Assembly: GCF_000192745.1 (NCBI RefSeq)
Contig: NC_015259.1
Span: 3,115,001 to 3,179,000 of the forward strand
DNA length: 64,000 nucleotides
Source: Polymorphum gilvum SL003B-26A1
GTDB taxonomy: Bacteria > Pseudomonadota > Alphaproteobacteria > Rhizobiales > Stappiaceae
Direction: 5' to 3'
The translations under genes were made by a program, and so were the position numbers. Below are positions 51,597 to 60,447 of this stretch, one piece after another. Numbering within the stretch: the first letter of the stretch is position 1; the number at the start of each line of letters is the position of its first letter. The notes under the pieces are model-generated. The model searched no databases. It had not been told where the DNA came from and saw only the letters and a program-made list of their open reading frames with translations.

Positions 51597-52214
51597 ATGG
51601 CGCTCGACAGCTACCATTTCATCGAAAAGCCTGCCTCGGGACCGGACGCCCCCCTGGTCTTCGTCTTCCACGGCACGGGCGGCGACGAACGCCAGTTGCT
51701 CGGTCTCGCCGACCAGCTCCTGCCCGGCGCGGCCGTGATCGCGCCACGCGGCGACGTGTCCGAACATGGCGCAGCGCGCTTCTTCCGGCGCAAGGCCGAA
51801 GGCATCTATGACATGGACGATCTCACCGACCGCACCGCCCGGATGGCCGCCTTCATCGCAGCCCACCGCGAACGGATCGCTCCGGGCCAGGTCGTCGGCC
51901 TCGGCTATTCCAACGGCGCCAACATCCTGGCGTCCGTGGCGTTCCGCGATCCGGCTCTCTTCGACGCCATCGTGCTGATGCATCCGCTGATTCCGTGGAC
52001 ACCCGCAGCCAACCCGGATCTCGCGACCCTGCGCGTTCTGATCACCGCCGGACGGAGCGACCCGATCTGCCCCGCGCCGCTGACCGACGCGCTGTCCGCC
52101 TACTTCAGCCGGCAAGGCAGCAGGGTCAGTGAAGTCTGGCACGACGGTGGCCACGAGATCCGCCAGAGCGAGTTGGCGGCGGCAGCGGGTTTTCTGGCGC
52201 CGGGCCCCGCCTGA
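51597..52214 (+). CDS. mhqD: Alpha/beta hydrolase (MhqD-like carboxylesterase)
   Basis: A 205-residue hydrolase of the phospholipase/carboxylesterase family. Oxyanion region VFVFHGTGGDERQLLGL, nucleophile Ser in VVGLGYSNGANILASVAF, Asp in ITAGRSDPICP, His in WHDGGHEIRQSE. MhqD-like proteins act with MhqO in quinone and hydroquinone resistance. ATG at 51597; the upstream open frame is shadow. No MarR-type regulator (MhqR) is present nearby. Confidence 0.88.
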   Translation: MALDSYHFIEKPASGPDAPLVFVFHGTGGDERQLLGLADQLLPGAAVIAPRGDVSEHGAARFFRRKAEGIYDMDDLTDRTARMAAFIAAHRERIAPGQVVGLGYSNGANILASVAFRDPALFDAIVLMHPLIPWTPAANPDLATLRVLITAGRSDPICPAPLTDALSAYFSRQGSRVSEVWHDGGHEIRQSELAAAAGFLAPGPA

Positions 52215-52591
52215 CGGGGCGCAACCTGGCGCAGACGGCCTGCTGCAGGTGAACACCGGTGCCCTTTCGGCGCGGATGAGACCCGCGGGACACATCCATG
52301 GCCGTGACATCAGGCCCGAACCGGGCCACGACCATCTTCCTTTAGGTAATATTCACAGTACAACATTTGATAATAAACGACTTTTTTGTAACATCCCGGA
52401 AATTGCCCGTTCATGAGGATCCGCGCGCCGCTGAATGCGTATAATTTAAGCAGACCGTCGGCGACTTGATGCCCTTGAAGGCATTTTGCACCGCACCCAA
52501 CTATACTGCAGCGCAAAATGACTGGCATACGGATTGCGACGCCGGAGCCGCGGCCTTGCCTCCCCAGGGCCGTAAGATAAGGAACGATCAC
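52215..52591 (+). promoter_or_regulatory. AT-rich gap with a candidate promoter
   Basis: 377 bases without a gene. The middle (52340-52450) is strikingly AT-rich for this window. TTGATA at 52367-52372 and TAACAT at 52389-52394, 16 bases apart, make a fair promoter; TATAAT also occurs at 52440-52445. The low GC suggests that this gap and the small gene after it may be acquired. Confidence 0.45.
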
Positions 52592-52819
52592 ATGCTCTAT
52601 ACTGTGTACGTGGCGGTGTGCCTTGCCTCGACCCCCATCAAGGACTGCAATCAGAATACGGCCCAGGATTGGATGGTCGCCCCCGGGACGTTCAGCCTGT
52701 CCTATTGCATGGTCCACGGCCAGAAATTCGCGGCCGAATCACACATGGTACGGAACGGCGAATACGCGAAGATCTTCTGCCAGTCGCTGACCACCACGCG
52801 GGCAGCCAACGTCGGCTGA
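52592..52819 (+). CDS. Small cysteine-containing hypothetical protein
   Basis: A 75-residue protein with three spaced parts: LYTVYVAVCLASTPIKDCNQ, AQDWMVAPGTFSLSYCMVHG and YAKIFCQSLTTTRAANVG. Four cysteines could form disulfides, and the ending 'Y.kifC' recurs in small proteins of unknown function from alphaproteobacteria. No clear signal peptide. ATG at 52592 follows AAGGAA. Function unknown. Confidence 0.65.
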   Translation: MLYTVYVAVCLASTPIKDCNQNTAQDWMVAPGTFSLSYCMVHGQKFAAESHMVRNGEYAKIFCQSLTTTRAANVG

Positions 52820-52851
52820 CACCGTCCCGGAGCAACGCTCAGCATGAAGCG

Positions 52852-53349
52852 TCAGGGGAGCGTGCAACTCTCCGGCGCTTCCTCCGGCCAGGTCACCACG
52901 TGGTCCTCGTAGTCCTCGATCTCGACCTCGGTTTCCGGCACCGTGCGGCCGCGCACCGATATGCCGGCGGCGTGCACGCTGTCCCGATCGCCGGACACGA
53001 GCGGATGCCACCAGTAGAGATCGCGCCCCTCCCGGACCAGGCGATAGGCGCAGGTTAGCGGCAACCACGTCAGGCTGCGCACTTCGACCGCCGTCAGTTG
53101 AATGCAGTCGGGCACCGTCGCGGTCCGGTTCGGGTAGTCCCGGCAGCGGCAGGTCGCGTCGTCCAGCAGCGCGCAGGCGACGTCCGTCCAGACGATCTCT
53201 CCGGTATCCCAATCCTCAAGCTTGTTCAGGCAGCAGCGGGCGCAGCCGTCGCAAAGCGATTCCCACTCCGCGGCGGACATCTCTTCCAAGCTCTTGACGC
53301 GCCAGAACGGCTCGTCGTTGGCGCATGCCGGGCCAGTCATTGATTTCAT
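52852..53349 (-). CDS. ycgN: YcgN family cysteine-cluster protein (UPF0260)
   Basis: A 165-residue protein of the YcgN/YkgJ CxxCxxCC group: [97 protein letters not shown] and [17 protein letters not shown]. The conserved cysteines probably bind a metal or Fe-S cluster. The ATG may be at 53349 or the inner one at 53340. It is divergent from the penicillin-binding protein gene. Confidence 0.93.
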   Translation of the reverse strand: MKSMTGPACANDEPFWRVKSLEEMSAAEWESLCDGCARCCLNKLEDWDTGEIVWTDVACALLDDATCRCRDYPNRTATVPDCIQLTAVEVRSLTWLPLTCAYRLVREGRDLYWWHPLVSGDRDSVHAAGISVRGRTVPETEVEIEDYEDHVVTWPEEAPESCTLP

Positions 53350-53433
53350 GTGCGGTTTCGGGTTCCTATGCGGTACTATCCATTTTCACGAACCGATCCT
53401 TATCAGGATCTCCTCCGCACGGGTAGCAGAGCG

Positions 53434-55644
53434 GTGACTTCCGATCTCGATGGCAACAACGGTCGCGGCGCTCCTGACAGCCGGCAGGGCGGCCAGCAGA
53501 CGGATCCGGGGCAGAAGCGGCGCCGCCGCTGGTCGCTGTCCGCGTCCCTGCTGTCGGCGGATGCCTGGGTCGACACCGCCCTGTGGCGCGCGGGCTCGGG
53601 CCTTGCACGACTTCTCGAACGGTACGACGGCCTCCTGCGGCGATTCCGCACCCGCGGCATTCCGCGCGTGTTCTCCGAACTCGGCTCCGATGCCTGCACC
53701 TTCGGCCTGATGGGTCTGATCGTCGTCCTCACTTTCGCCCAGCCGGCCTTCGAGGCGACGCGCAATGCGGACTGGCGAACCACCGACGACTTCTCCGTCA
53801 CCTTTCTCGACCGTTTCGGCAAGGAGATCGGCCGCCGCGGCATCGTCCTCAACGACACGGTACCGTTGGAGGAAATCCCGGACTCGCTCGTCAAGGCGAC
53901 ACTGGCAACGGAAGACCGCCGCTTCTTCGAACACTTCGGCATCGACATCTTCGGCACCGCCCGCGCCATGGTTGAGAACCTGCGTGCGCGTACGGTCGTG
54001 CAGGGCGGCTCGTCGATCACGCAGCAGCTCGCCAAGAACCTGTTCCTGTCGAACGATCGCACGCTGGAGCGCAAGATCAAGGAAGCCTTCCTCGCCCTGT
54101 GGCTGGAGGCGAACCTGACCAAGCGCGAGATCCTCAAGCTCTATCTCGACCGCGCCTACATGGGCGGCGGCGTGTTCGGCGTCACCGCGGCGGCCGACTT
54201 CTATTTCAAGAAGAACGTGCGCGAGCTGACGCTGGCCGAATCCGCCATGCTGGCCGGACTCTACAAGGCGCCGTCGAAATACGCCCCGCATGTCAACCTG
54301 CCGGCGGCGCGCGCGCGCGCCAACGAGGTGCTCACCAACATGGTGCAGGCCGGCTTCATGACCGAGGGGCAGGTGATCGGCGCCCGACGCAATCCAGCGG
54401 TCGCCGTCGACCGTTCCAAGGATCAGGCACCGGAATATTTCCTCGACTGGGCCTTCTCGGAGGTCAAGCGGCTCGCCCGCCGCAAGCCCGCCCTCGCGCG
54501 CGACCGCATCGTGACGGTACGCACGACGCTCGATCCGGCACTGCAACGCCAGGCCGAACAGGCCGTGGAATCGGTCCTGCGCCAGTTCGGCGAGGAACGG
54601 CGGGCACGCTCGGCAGCCCTGGTGTCGATGGTCCCCGACGGGGCGGTGCGGGCGATGGTCGGCGGGCGCGACTACGGCGAGAGCCAGTTCAACCGCGCGG
54701 TCGACGCCCTGCGCCAGCCCGGCTCGTCGTTCAAGCCCTTCGTCTACATGGCCGCTTTCCTGAACGGCTACTCGTCGGCCAGCGTCGTACCCGACGCGCC
54801 GATCAGCATCGGCGGCTGGAGCCCGCGCAACTATTCGCGCGGTTTTGCCGGTCCGGTTACGCTGAAGAACGCCCTGACCCGCTCGATCAACACCATCCCG
54901 GTGCGCCTCGCCCAGGCGATCGGACGCGACAAGATCGTCGAGACGGCCTACGCCATGGGCATCAGCCACGAGCTCAAGATCTCCAAGTCACTGCCGCTTG
55001 GCGCGTCCGACGTGTCGATCATCGACATGGCCGCCTCCTACTCCGCCTTTGCCAACGGCGGTTACAAGGCGACGCCCTATGCCATCCTCGAGGTTAAGAA
55101 TTCCGCCGGCCAAACGATCTACGACCGCGACAGAGAGGAGGCGCCGCCGGCGCGCATCCTGCCGGCCGACAAAGTGGCCGAAATGAACGACATCCTGGTC
55201 AACGCAGTGCAGAACGGCACCGGTCGCCGGGCCATTCTCGAAGGTGTGGTCGCCGCCGGCAAGACCGGCACGACCTCGGCCTATCGCGACGCCTGGTTCG
55301 TCGGCTACACGGGCAACTTCACCACAGCGGTCTGGTTCGGCAACGACGACTTCACGGGGACGAATCGCGTCACCGGCGGCAGCCTGCCGGCCATGACCTG
55401 GCAGAAATACATGGCCTATGCCCACGAAGGCATCGAACTGACACCAATGCCGGGCGTCGGTGCCGGTGCGCTCGTCAGGACGCCGGTCGCCGGCAGCCAG
55501 GACGGACCTGCAGCGAGCCAGCCGCGCATTCTGAACACGCGCGCCTCGGAGGTCCTGCAGTCGATCGGCCGCGCGCTCGACGCCCTGCGTCCGACGGCCG
55601 CAGCCGGACCGCACGCCTCCGAAGCGGCAGCGGTGATCCGGTGA
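53434..55644 (+). CDS. Class A penicillin-binding protein (PBP1A type)
   Basis: A 736-residue bifunctional peptidoglycan synthase. A cytosolic basic N-terminus leads to one membrane segment (FGLMGLIVVLTFAQPAF). The glycosyltransferase has its catalytic Glu in LATEDRRFFEHFGIDIFGTA and VVQGGSSITQQLAKNLFLS. The transpeptidase has SxxK in RQPGSSFKPFVY, SxN in LTRSINTIPVRLAQ and KTG in AAGKTGTTSAYRDAWFVGYT. The start is uncertain: GTG at 53434 leaves room for a divergent promoter, but the frame is open to 53350 with an ATG at 53368. Its stop overlaps the DUF1214 start. Confidence 0.93.
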   Translation: MTSDLDGNNGRGAPDSRQGGQQTDPGQKRRRRWSLSASLLSADAWVDTALWRAGSGLARLLERYDGLLRRFRTRGIPRVFSELGSDACTFGLMGLIVVLTFAQPAFEATRNADWRTTDDFSVTFLDRFGKEIGRRGIVLNDTVPLEEIPDSLVKATLATEDRRFFEHFGIDIFGTARAMVENLRARTVVQGGSSITQQLAKNLFLSNDRTLERKIKEAFLALWLEANLTKREILKLYLDRAYMGGGVFGVTAAADFYFKKNVRELTLAESAMLAGLYKAPSKYAPHVNLPAARARANEVLTNMVQAGFMTEGQVIGARRNPAVAVDRSKDQAPEYFLDWAFSEVKRLARRKPALARDRIVTVRTTLDPALQRQAEQAVESVLRQFGEERRARSAALVSMVPDGAVRAMVGGRDYGESQFNRAVDALRQPGSSFKPFVYMAAFLNGYSSASVVPDAPISIGGWSPRNYSRGFAGPVTLKNALTRSINTIPVRLAQAIGRDKIVETAYAMGISHELKISKSLPLGASDVSIIDMAASYSAFANGGYKATPYAILEVKNSAGQTIYDRDREEAPPARILPADKVAEMNDILVNAVQNGTGRRAILEGVVAAGKTGTTSAYRDAWFVGYTGNFTTAVWFGNDDFTGTNRVTGGSLPAMTWQKYMAYAHEGIELTPMPGVGAGALVRTPVAGSQDGPAASQPRILNTRASEVLQSIGRALDALRPTAAAGPHASEAAAVIR

Positions 55645-56303
55645 CGGCCGGCTTCCGTCCCAATCCCGAAACGGACTGGCAGGCGAGCGAGGTCCCCGCC
55701 ATCCTGCGGCCATACCGACCGCATCCGTTGGTGCGCGCCGGCACCCTGTTTCTGGTTGCAATCGCTGCGTTGGCGCTCGGTATCGGGTCTGCCTATCACG
55801 CCATCGATCGGGAAAGCCTGTTCCATTCCGTCCGCATAGGCGTCTGGGGCACCCACCCCCATGCCGGCACGCCGCAGGCTGACCCCTACTCGGCCGCCAT
55901 GTATGCCCGCACCGGCCGCGTCCCTCTCGCCTCCGGGGAAGGTATCGCCTTCACCGCGAAGACAGACAGCTCCGGGGCCACGCTCACCGCCGCCTGCGAC
56001 TACCTGATCGAGGGCGCCACCCCACCGGCACGACTGTGGACGCTGACCGCAACGGACAGCCATGGGCGGCTGGTGGAGACCCTCGCGGGCCGCTCCAACC
56101 TGATCGGCGCCCACCTGCTGCGCCGACCCGACGGCAGCTTCGAGATCGTCGCCTCGGTCCGCCCTCAGCCGGGCAACTGGCTGCCCACCGGCAACGGCGA
56201 CGGCCTTGCGTTCGTCCTGCGCCTGTACGACGCGCCAATCACCACCGGCTCCTCGCTCGCCGGTCTGACCATGCCGAAGATCAGCCGGAAGAACTGCCGA
56301 TGA
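55641..56303 (+). CDS. DUF1214 membrane-anchored protein
   Basis: A 220-residue protein with one N-terminal membrane segment (LVRAGTLFLVAIAALALGIG) and a DUF1214 domain: RIGVWGTHPHAGTPQADPYS, AMYARTGRVPLASGEGIAFT, RLWTLTATDSHGRLVE and NLIGAHLLRRPDGSFEIVAS, GNWLPTGNGDGLAFVLRLYD. GTG at 55641 overlaps the PBP stop by 4 bases. DUF1214 usually follows DUF1254 in one protein; here each domain has its own gene. Function unknown; probably periplasmic. Confidence 0.88.
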   Translation: MTAGFRPNPETDWQASEVPAILRPYRPHPLVRAGTLFLVAIAALALGIGSAYHAIDRESLFHSVRIGVWGTHPHAGTPQADPYSAAMYARTGRVPLASGEGIAFTAKTDSSGATLTAACDYLIEGATPPARLWTLTATDSHGRLVETLAGRSNLIGAHLLRRPDGSFEIVASVRPQPGNWLPTGNGDGLAFVLRLYDAPITTGSSLAGLTMPKISRKNCR

Positions 56304-56872
56304 CCCGGTTCCTGCCGCTGCGCCCGCTGCTCTATGTCCTCGCCACGCTGCTGCTGGCCGGAATCGTCCACATACTTGTAGTCCTGACGGTGCCCGGCCA
56401 CGTGCGTGTCGACGCCTTCGAGAAACTGGCCCGGTTCGGTCCGGACCGTACCTTTAACGTGCTGCGCGACATCGCACCCGGCTCCGAACCCCTGCCGATG
56501 CTGGATCCCGCGATGAAACACGCCATCTGCCGCTTCCGCCTCACGGACGGGCCCGTGCACATGTCTGCGTCTGTCGACTCGCCGTTCTGGTCGCTCGGTC
56601 TGTTCAACGGCGCGGGCGAAGTCGTATACAGCCTCAACAACCGCACGTCGGGCAGTGGCGAACTGGCCATGCTGGTCCTGTCGCCCGAGCAGTTGTCGAT
56701 CCTGCGCGAGAACCCGCCGGAGAACCTGGACGAACTGATCGTCATCGAGACCGAGGAATCGGACGGCTTCGCGCTGCTGAGGGCCTTCGTGCCGGATGCT
56801 GCGCACAAGAGCAGCGTCGACGCCGGCCTGGCGGCGGCACGCTGCGCGACGTTGTCGGGGCGCAGCCGCTGA
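56300..56872 (+). CDS. DUF1254 membrane-anchored protein
   Basis: A 190-residue partner of the preceding gene: N-terminal membrane segment (PLLYVLATLLLAGIVHILVV), then GHVRVDAFEKLARFGPDRTF, MLDPAMKHAICRFRLTDGPV, SVDSPFWSLGLFNGAGEVVY, SLNNRTSGSGELAMLVLSPE. These are DUF1254-like blocks. ATG at 56300 overlaps the DUF1214 stop (ATGA), so PBP, DUF1214 and DUF1254 form one coupled operon. The role is unknown; an envelope function is suggested by the operon. Confidence 0.85.
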   Translation: MTRFLPLRPLLYVLATLLLAGIVHILVVLTVPGHVRVDAFEKLARFGPDRTFNVLRDIAPGSEPLPMLDPAMKHAICRFRLTDGPVHMSASVDSPFWSLGLFNGAGEVVYSLNNRTSGSGELAMLVLSPEQLSILRENPPENLDELIVIETEESDGFALLRAFVPDAAHKSSVDAGLAAARCATLSGRSR

Positions 56873-56883
56873 GACCTCGGCCG

Positions 56884-57732
56884 CTACTTCTGCAGTGGCG
56901 GCTGCTCCCGCGACCAGCCGGTAAGGATGCGTGACTTGAGCACCTCGTCCGGGGTGCGATAGCGGTTCTCGGCGACGCAATCCTCCTCGGCGAGGCGCAC
57001 CATCTTCTCCATGTCCTTGATGGCGGTGTTGGTGTCCCACACCCGGTTGCCCGAAGGCGTCTCGATCTCCAGCTGATCGACGGCGGTCTGATAGGCCTTT
57101 ATGCGGAAACGCAGGGCCTGGGACACCCAGCGCAGGTAGGTGCGGTTTTCCCACACCCGTGCATTCGCGCCGGCGAAGGCCTCCTCGGTGACCAGCGGTC
57201 GAGCGTTCAGCGCGCGCAGGCGCTCCTCATCGGCCTGCTCGACCCGTCGCGCCACCTCGCAGAACGGCATCACCAGCTTGGCATCGCCCCGCGCGTCGGC
57301 GGCGATACGGTCGTAGCGTGCGTTGCTGGAGCGGAACTTCTCCGAGTTCAGGAAAATGGAATAGAGCACGACGGGAACCCGACCCTGCTCCTCGGGCAGG
57401 ATCCGGGTGCGCGTCAGTTCGACGAGCGTGCCGCCGATCCAGTCCTTCGTCCAGGGCGGCCGGATCAGGCCCCAGCCAAGGTCGCGCAGCAGCTTCTCGT
57501 CGTCGGTCAGATTGAAGGTGGAGACCGGCTCCTCCCGGTAGCGTGCCGCGAGGTCGCCGGCGGCGGGCAGCACGGTGTCGTGCATGACCGACGGCGCGGC
57601 GCGGTCAAAATCGCCGGTCGGCCGGCTGCAGCCGGTCAGCGCGAGCACGACCAGCAACGGCGCAAGATGCGCGGCAGGCCTGCAGGCAGCACGTCCTGCG
57701 TCCGCTCGTCCGAAGCCAGTCATTGCGCCCAT
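56884..57732 (-). CDS. Lipoprotein of unknown function
   Basis: A 282-residue protein with signal peptide and lipobox (LAPLLVVLALTGCSRPTGDF). The mature part is helical and charged: LTDDEKLLRDLGWGLIRPPW, TRTRILPEEQGRVPVVLYSI, YLRWVSQALRFRIKAYQTAV, KDMEKMVRLAEEDCVAENRY. ATG at 57730-57732 is chosen, an ATG three codons later is possible. No domain is recognised. It is convergent with the DUF1254 gene, with only 11 bases between them. Confidence 0.75.
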   Translation of the reverse strand: MGAMTGFGRADAGRAACRPAAHLAPLLVVLALTGCSRPTGDFDRAAPSVMHDTVLPAAGDLAARYREEPVSTFNLTDDEKLLRDLGWGLIRPPWTKDWIGGTLVELTRTRILPEEQGRVPVVLYSIFLNSEKFRSSNARYDRIAADARGDAKLVMPFCEVARRVEQADEERLRALNARPLVTEEAFAGANARVWENRTYLRWVSQALRFRIKAYQTAVDQLEIETPSGNRVWDTNTAIKDMEKMVRLAEEDCVAENRYRTPDEVLKSRILTGWSREQPPLQK

Positions 57733-57781
57733 CGGGCCGTCCCCGCACGGATTCAAGCGGCGCGGCCCCAGGCGGCGGCGC

Positions 57782-57979
57782 CTACTCGCGGTCCGACACC
57801 TTTTGGCCGGCCGTTCTCCCGATGGTTCCGATTCGCACGCCGAGATCAAGCGTGTCGCGCTCGATCCTGACGCCCGGGAAGATGATCACCTGACCGGATC
57901 CGCCGCCCGATCGGATCGCCGGAAGCAGTCTGCGGGAAATCGGCCGGCGGGCCGCGGCGAAGTTCAACACAGTGCCCAT
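57782..57979 (-). CDS. Conserved small protein of unknown function
   Basis: A 65-residue protein: GTVLNFAAARRPISRRLLPA, then SGQVIIFPGVRIERDTLDLG. ATG at 57977-57979 follows GGAGGAG, much better than the upstream in-frame ATG at 58063. Short proteins with 'GQVIIFPGVRIER' are common in Hyphomicrobiales. There is no membrane segment. Its role is unknown. Confidence 0.75.
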   Translation of the reverse strand: MGTVLNFAAARRPISRRLLPAIRSGGGSGQVIIFPGVRIERDTLDLGVRIGTIGRTAGQKVSDRE

Positions 57980-58164
57980 CGTCTCCTCCGTTGGTCCGGT
58001 GACCCGAAAAGACGCACGGGCCGCTATGCCACTGGGCGACGCTTTACGTAGATTGAAACTCATTACGCGCGGTCAGGGTTAACAGGATGCTAACGCTTTG
58101 CACCTAATTTTATGCAAACGGCCGCTAGGCTCGTTTCTGGTATCGAGTAGCGTTGACGAGCACC

Positions 58165-59298
58165 ATGACCTGCACCGAGCCGCCACGCGGCACATCCTTC
58201 CTTGATCCGAAGCGAGATCTGGCCCGCAGGGACTGCCTGCTGCTGGCCGCGACGGAGCTGTTCGTCGCGCGTGATCGCCATGACCGCAGCGAAAGGCGGC
58301 TGTTCGGCGAACTCGCCCTCAACCTGCTGCCCGACACGCCTGTCGGCGACCGGCGCCGCATCGCCTGTCTGCTGGCGCGCACGCCGGACGCACCGCCCGA
58401 GGTCCTCAACGCCCTCGCAGCGGATCCTGACCCCCTGGTCGCCTATCCCGTTCTTCTGCATGCTGCAGTCCTGCCCGAGGACACCCTGCTGGCGGTCGCC
58501 GAACGCGGCCCGGACAGTCTGCGACGCGCCCTCTCCCGCCGTCCTGAGTTGCCGGAGTCCGTGCTGGAACGGCTCGCAGCGCGCGGCGACGAGGCAGCCG
58601 TGCGCCTGCTGATCGCTCACGGCCGACCGCTGCTGCCGGTACCGGCCTTGGCCGCCCTGTGCGCACGTCCCGAGATCATGGCCGTGATCGGCCCGGAACT
58701 CGCCGGGCGCGCCCTGCTGCCGTCGGACCTCCTGATCGCCCACTATCCGACCCTCGACGCCGCGAACCGGCAGCGGGCGATCGCGGCCGCAGAGTTGCGC
58801 GCGCTCGCCGATCGCGCCCGCCAGGGTGGCACACGCGCGCCGCAGCCCGCCTTCAAGCCGGCGCTGTTGCAACGGATCGTCGCAGCCGCCCTGACCGGCG
58901 GACGCGCCTCGTTCGCACGTCAGATCGCCTATGCGCTCGGTCTCAGCGCCGGCCTCGCCGCGCGCGTCACCGTCGACGCCAGCGGCGAGCCGCTGGTCGT
59001 GTGCCTGAAGGCGCTCGGCCTCGCCCCGGCCAGCGTTGCGACCGTTGTGGTGCGTATCGTCGGACGGACGCTGTCGATCGAGCAGCTGCGTGCGCTGCTC
59101 GCCTTTCACGATGCGCTGTCGCCGGCCGCGGCTCTGGTCCTGGTCGGGCGTTGGCGTGTCCTTGAAGGCGGCCAAGCCGCTACGCCCGAACGCCATGCAC
59201 CGCTCCACCAGGAAACGCGTCTCCAAGCGTCTCGGAGCGGATCCGAGGCCCCAGCACCCGCACGAAAGGACGTGGATCGCGAGCGGCAGGCCTCCTGA
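58165..59298 (+). CDS. DUF2336 domain protein, second copy
   Basis: A 377-residue helical-repeat protein: RLFGELALNLLPDTPVGDRR, ALAADPDPLVAYPVLLHAAV, LPESVLERLAARGDEAAVRL, then the DUF2336 core (RQIAYALGLSAGLAARVTVD; GEPLVVCLKALGLAPASVAT). It is only loosely similar to the protein at 17173-18249. ATG at 58165; a TTG 12 bases earlier is possible. It has an extended, low-complexity C-terminal tail. Confidence 0.75.
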   Translation: MTCTEPPRGTSFLDPKRDLARRDCLLLAATELFVARDRHDRSERRLFGELALNLLPDTPVGDRRRIACLLARTPDAPPEVLNALAADPDPLVAYPVLLHAAVLPEDTLLAVAERGPDSLRRALSRRPELPESVLERLAARGDEAAVRLLIAHGRPLLPVPALAALCARPEIMAVIGPELAGRALLPSDLLIAHYPTLDAANRQRAIAAAELRALADRARQGGTRAPQPAFKPALLQRIVAAALTGGRASFARQIAYALGLSAGLAARVTVDASGEPLVVCLKALGLAPASVATVVVRIVGRTLSIEQLRALLAFHDALSPAAALVLVGRWRVLEGGQAATPERHAPLHQETRLQASRSGSEAPAPARKDVDRERQAS

Positions 59299-59327
59299 GG
59301 GAGACAGCGCCGGTGCGTTGCGCCCGA

Positions 59328-59669
59328 TCAGTTTTCCCCAACCAGCGGCAGGAAGCTGCGGCCGTCACGATCCTCGATCTCGATCACCCAGAAGTCTGGG
59401 TCCATCCGCATCTCGCGGGCGAGTCGTGCATCCACCGCTGCGCGGTCGCCCTCCGTGATCAGGGGCTCGAACAGGCGGCCATCGGGCGTCTCGGAGAAAT
59501 AGGCCTGCGGTGCGGGGCCGTAGAGATCGAGCCGGCCGTCGAGCCGGTCGACAACGACGAAGATGGCGCCTGCCTCCGGCGCGCCCTTGCGCACGGGAGC
59601 GGCAAAGCCGCCCTCGCCGAAGACGCGGCGGACGAGCGCGCGGACGAAAAAGTCGGATGTGACCCGCAT
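59328..59669 (-). CDS. DUF1491 family protein
   Basis: A 113-residue protein: RVTSDFFVRALVRRVFGEGG, FAAPVRKGAPEAGAIFVVVD, LYGPAPQAYF, and ARLAREMRMDPDFWVIEIED. These are the DUF1491 blocks. The family is limited to alphaproteobacteria and its function is not known. It is followed 30 bases downstream... on the minus strand it is preceded by the peptidoglycan-binding gene, ending 30 bases from its stop region, so the two are probably one transcript. Confidence 0.9.
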   Translation of the reverse strand: MRVTSDFFVRALVRRVFGEGGFAAPVRKGAPEAGAIFVVVDRLDGRLDLYGPAPQAYFSETPDGRLFEPLITEGDRAAVDARLAREMRMDPDFWVIEIEDRDGRSFLPLVGEN

Positions 59670-59699
59670 GATATGCCGCCGTCGCCGGGCGTCCGCCTT

Positions 59700-60434
59700 T
59701 CAGGGTTGGATCGAAACGCCGCTGACCTGTTCAAGGCGCTCGACCAGGGTCGGGTTGACCCGTCCGGTGATCGGCAATCCTCGGTCCAGTTCGAACCGCT
59801 GAATCGCGCTGGCGGTGTTGTCGCCCATCAGGCCGTCCGCCCGCAAGGGACCGTAGCCGAGATCGGACAGCACCTGCTGGACCCGCATCAGCAGCCTGTC
59901 CTGGGCCGGCACCGATCCGGTGGTCTCCGCCGCTACCGGCGCAGCGGCCAGCGGCGAGCGGCGAGGCACCGGCACACCGGGATCGGATGACAGGACGGTC
60001 CCGTCCGGCTCCATGGTCAACCGGGCGAGCAGGGCCGCCGTCGCCTCGCCCGTCTCGGGCAGGCCGGCCTGAAGTTCATACCGGCGCACCGCTCGTTCGG
60101 TCGCCGGCCCGACCAGACCGTCGAGCAGGCCCTCGTAGAGCCCGAGACGGCGCAACTCGGTCTGGATGTCGAGCACCAGCGCGGATACCGGCAACGTCGC
60201 CACGGTGCGCTCCTCGGCCGTTGCGATGGCTGCCGGCCGCTCGCGCGTGATCAGCAGGGGCGCCGGATGGCGGCCGGGCTGCAGGCCGACCGCATTCGCC
60301 ACGATCAGGCAGCCGGTCAGGGCCATGACGACGGATCCGCCGGCGGCGACCGGATTGTCGAGCGCCGCGTTGCCGGCGCGCGCGATCATACCTTCACGGG
60401 GCTCGGGATCGTGAACGTCTCGCCTACGCGCCAT
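59700..60434 (-). CDS. Peptidoglycan-binding domain protein
   Basis: A 244-residue membrane-anchored protein: cytosolic start, a membrane segment (VAAGGSVVMALTGCLIVANA), then two peptidoglycan_binding_1 domains at about 90-140 (LDIQTELRRLGLYEGLLDGL; VGPATERAVRRYELQAGLPE) and about 182-238 (RVQQVLSDLGYGPLRADGLM; GDNTASAIQRFELDRGLPIT). It lies 13 bases downstream of the histidine kinase gene and 30 bases upstream of DUF1491, forming a three-gene set. Confidence 0.9.
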   Translation of the reverse strand: MARRRDVHDPEPREGMIARAGNAALDNPVAAGGSVVMALTGCLIVANAVGLQPGRHPAPLLITRERPAAIATAEERTVATLPVSALVLDIQTELRRLGLYEGLLDGLVGPATERAVRRYELQAGLPETGEATAALLARLTMEPDGTVLSSDPGVPVPRRSPLAAAPVAAETTGSVPAQDRLLMRVQQVLSDLGYGPLRADGLMGDNTASAIQRFELDRGLPITGRVNPTLVERLEQVSGVSIQP

Positions 60435-60447
60435 CGCCTCCGATCCC

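Noticed and set aside
53386-54969. 527-codon minus-strand open frame
   Set aside because: Antisense to the penicillin-binding protein, whose SxxK, SxN and KTG motifs are all intact.
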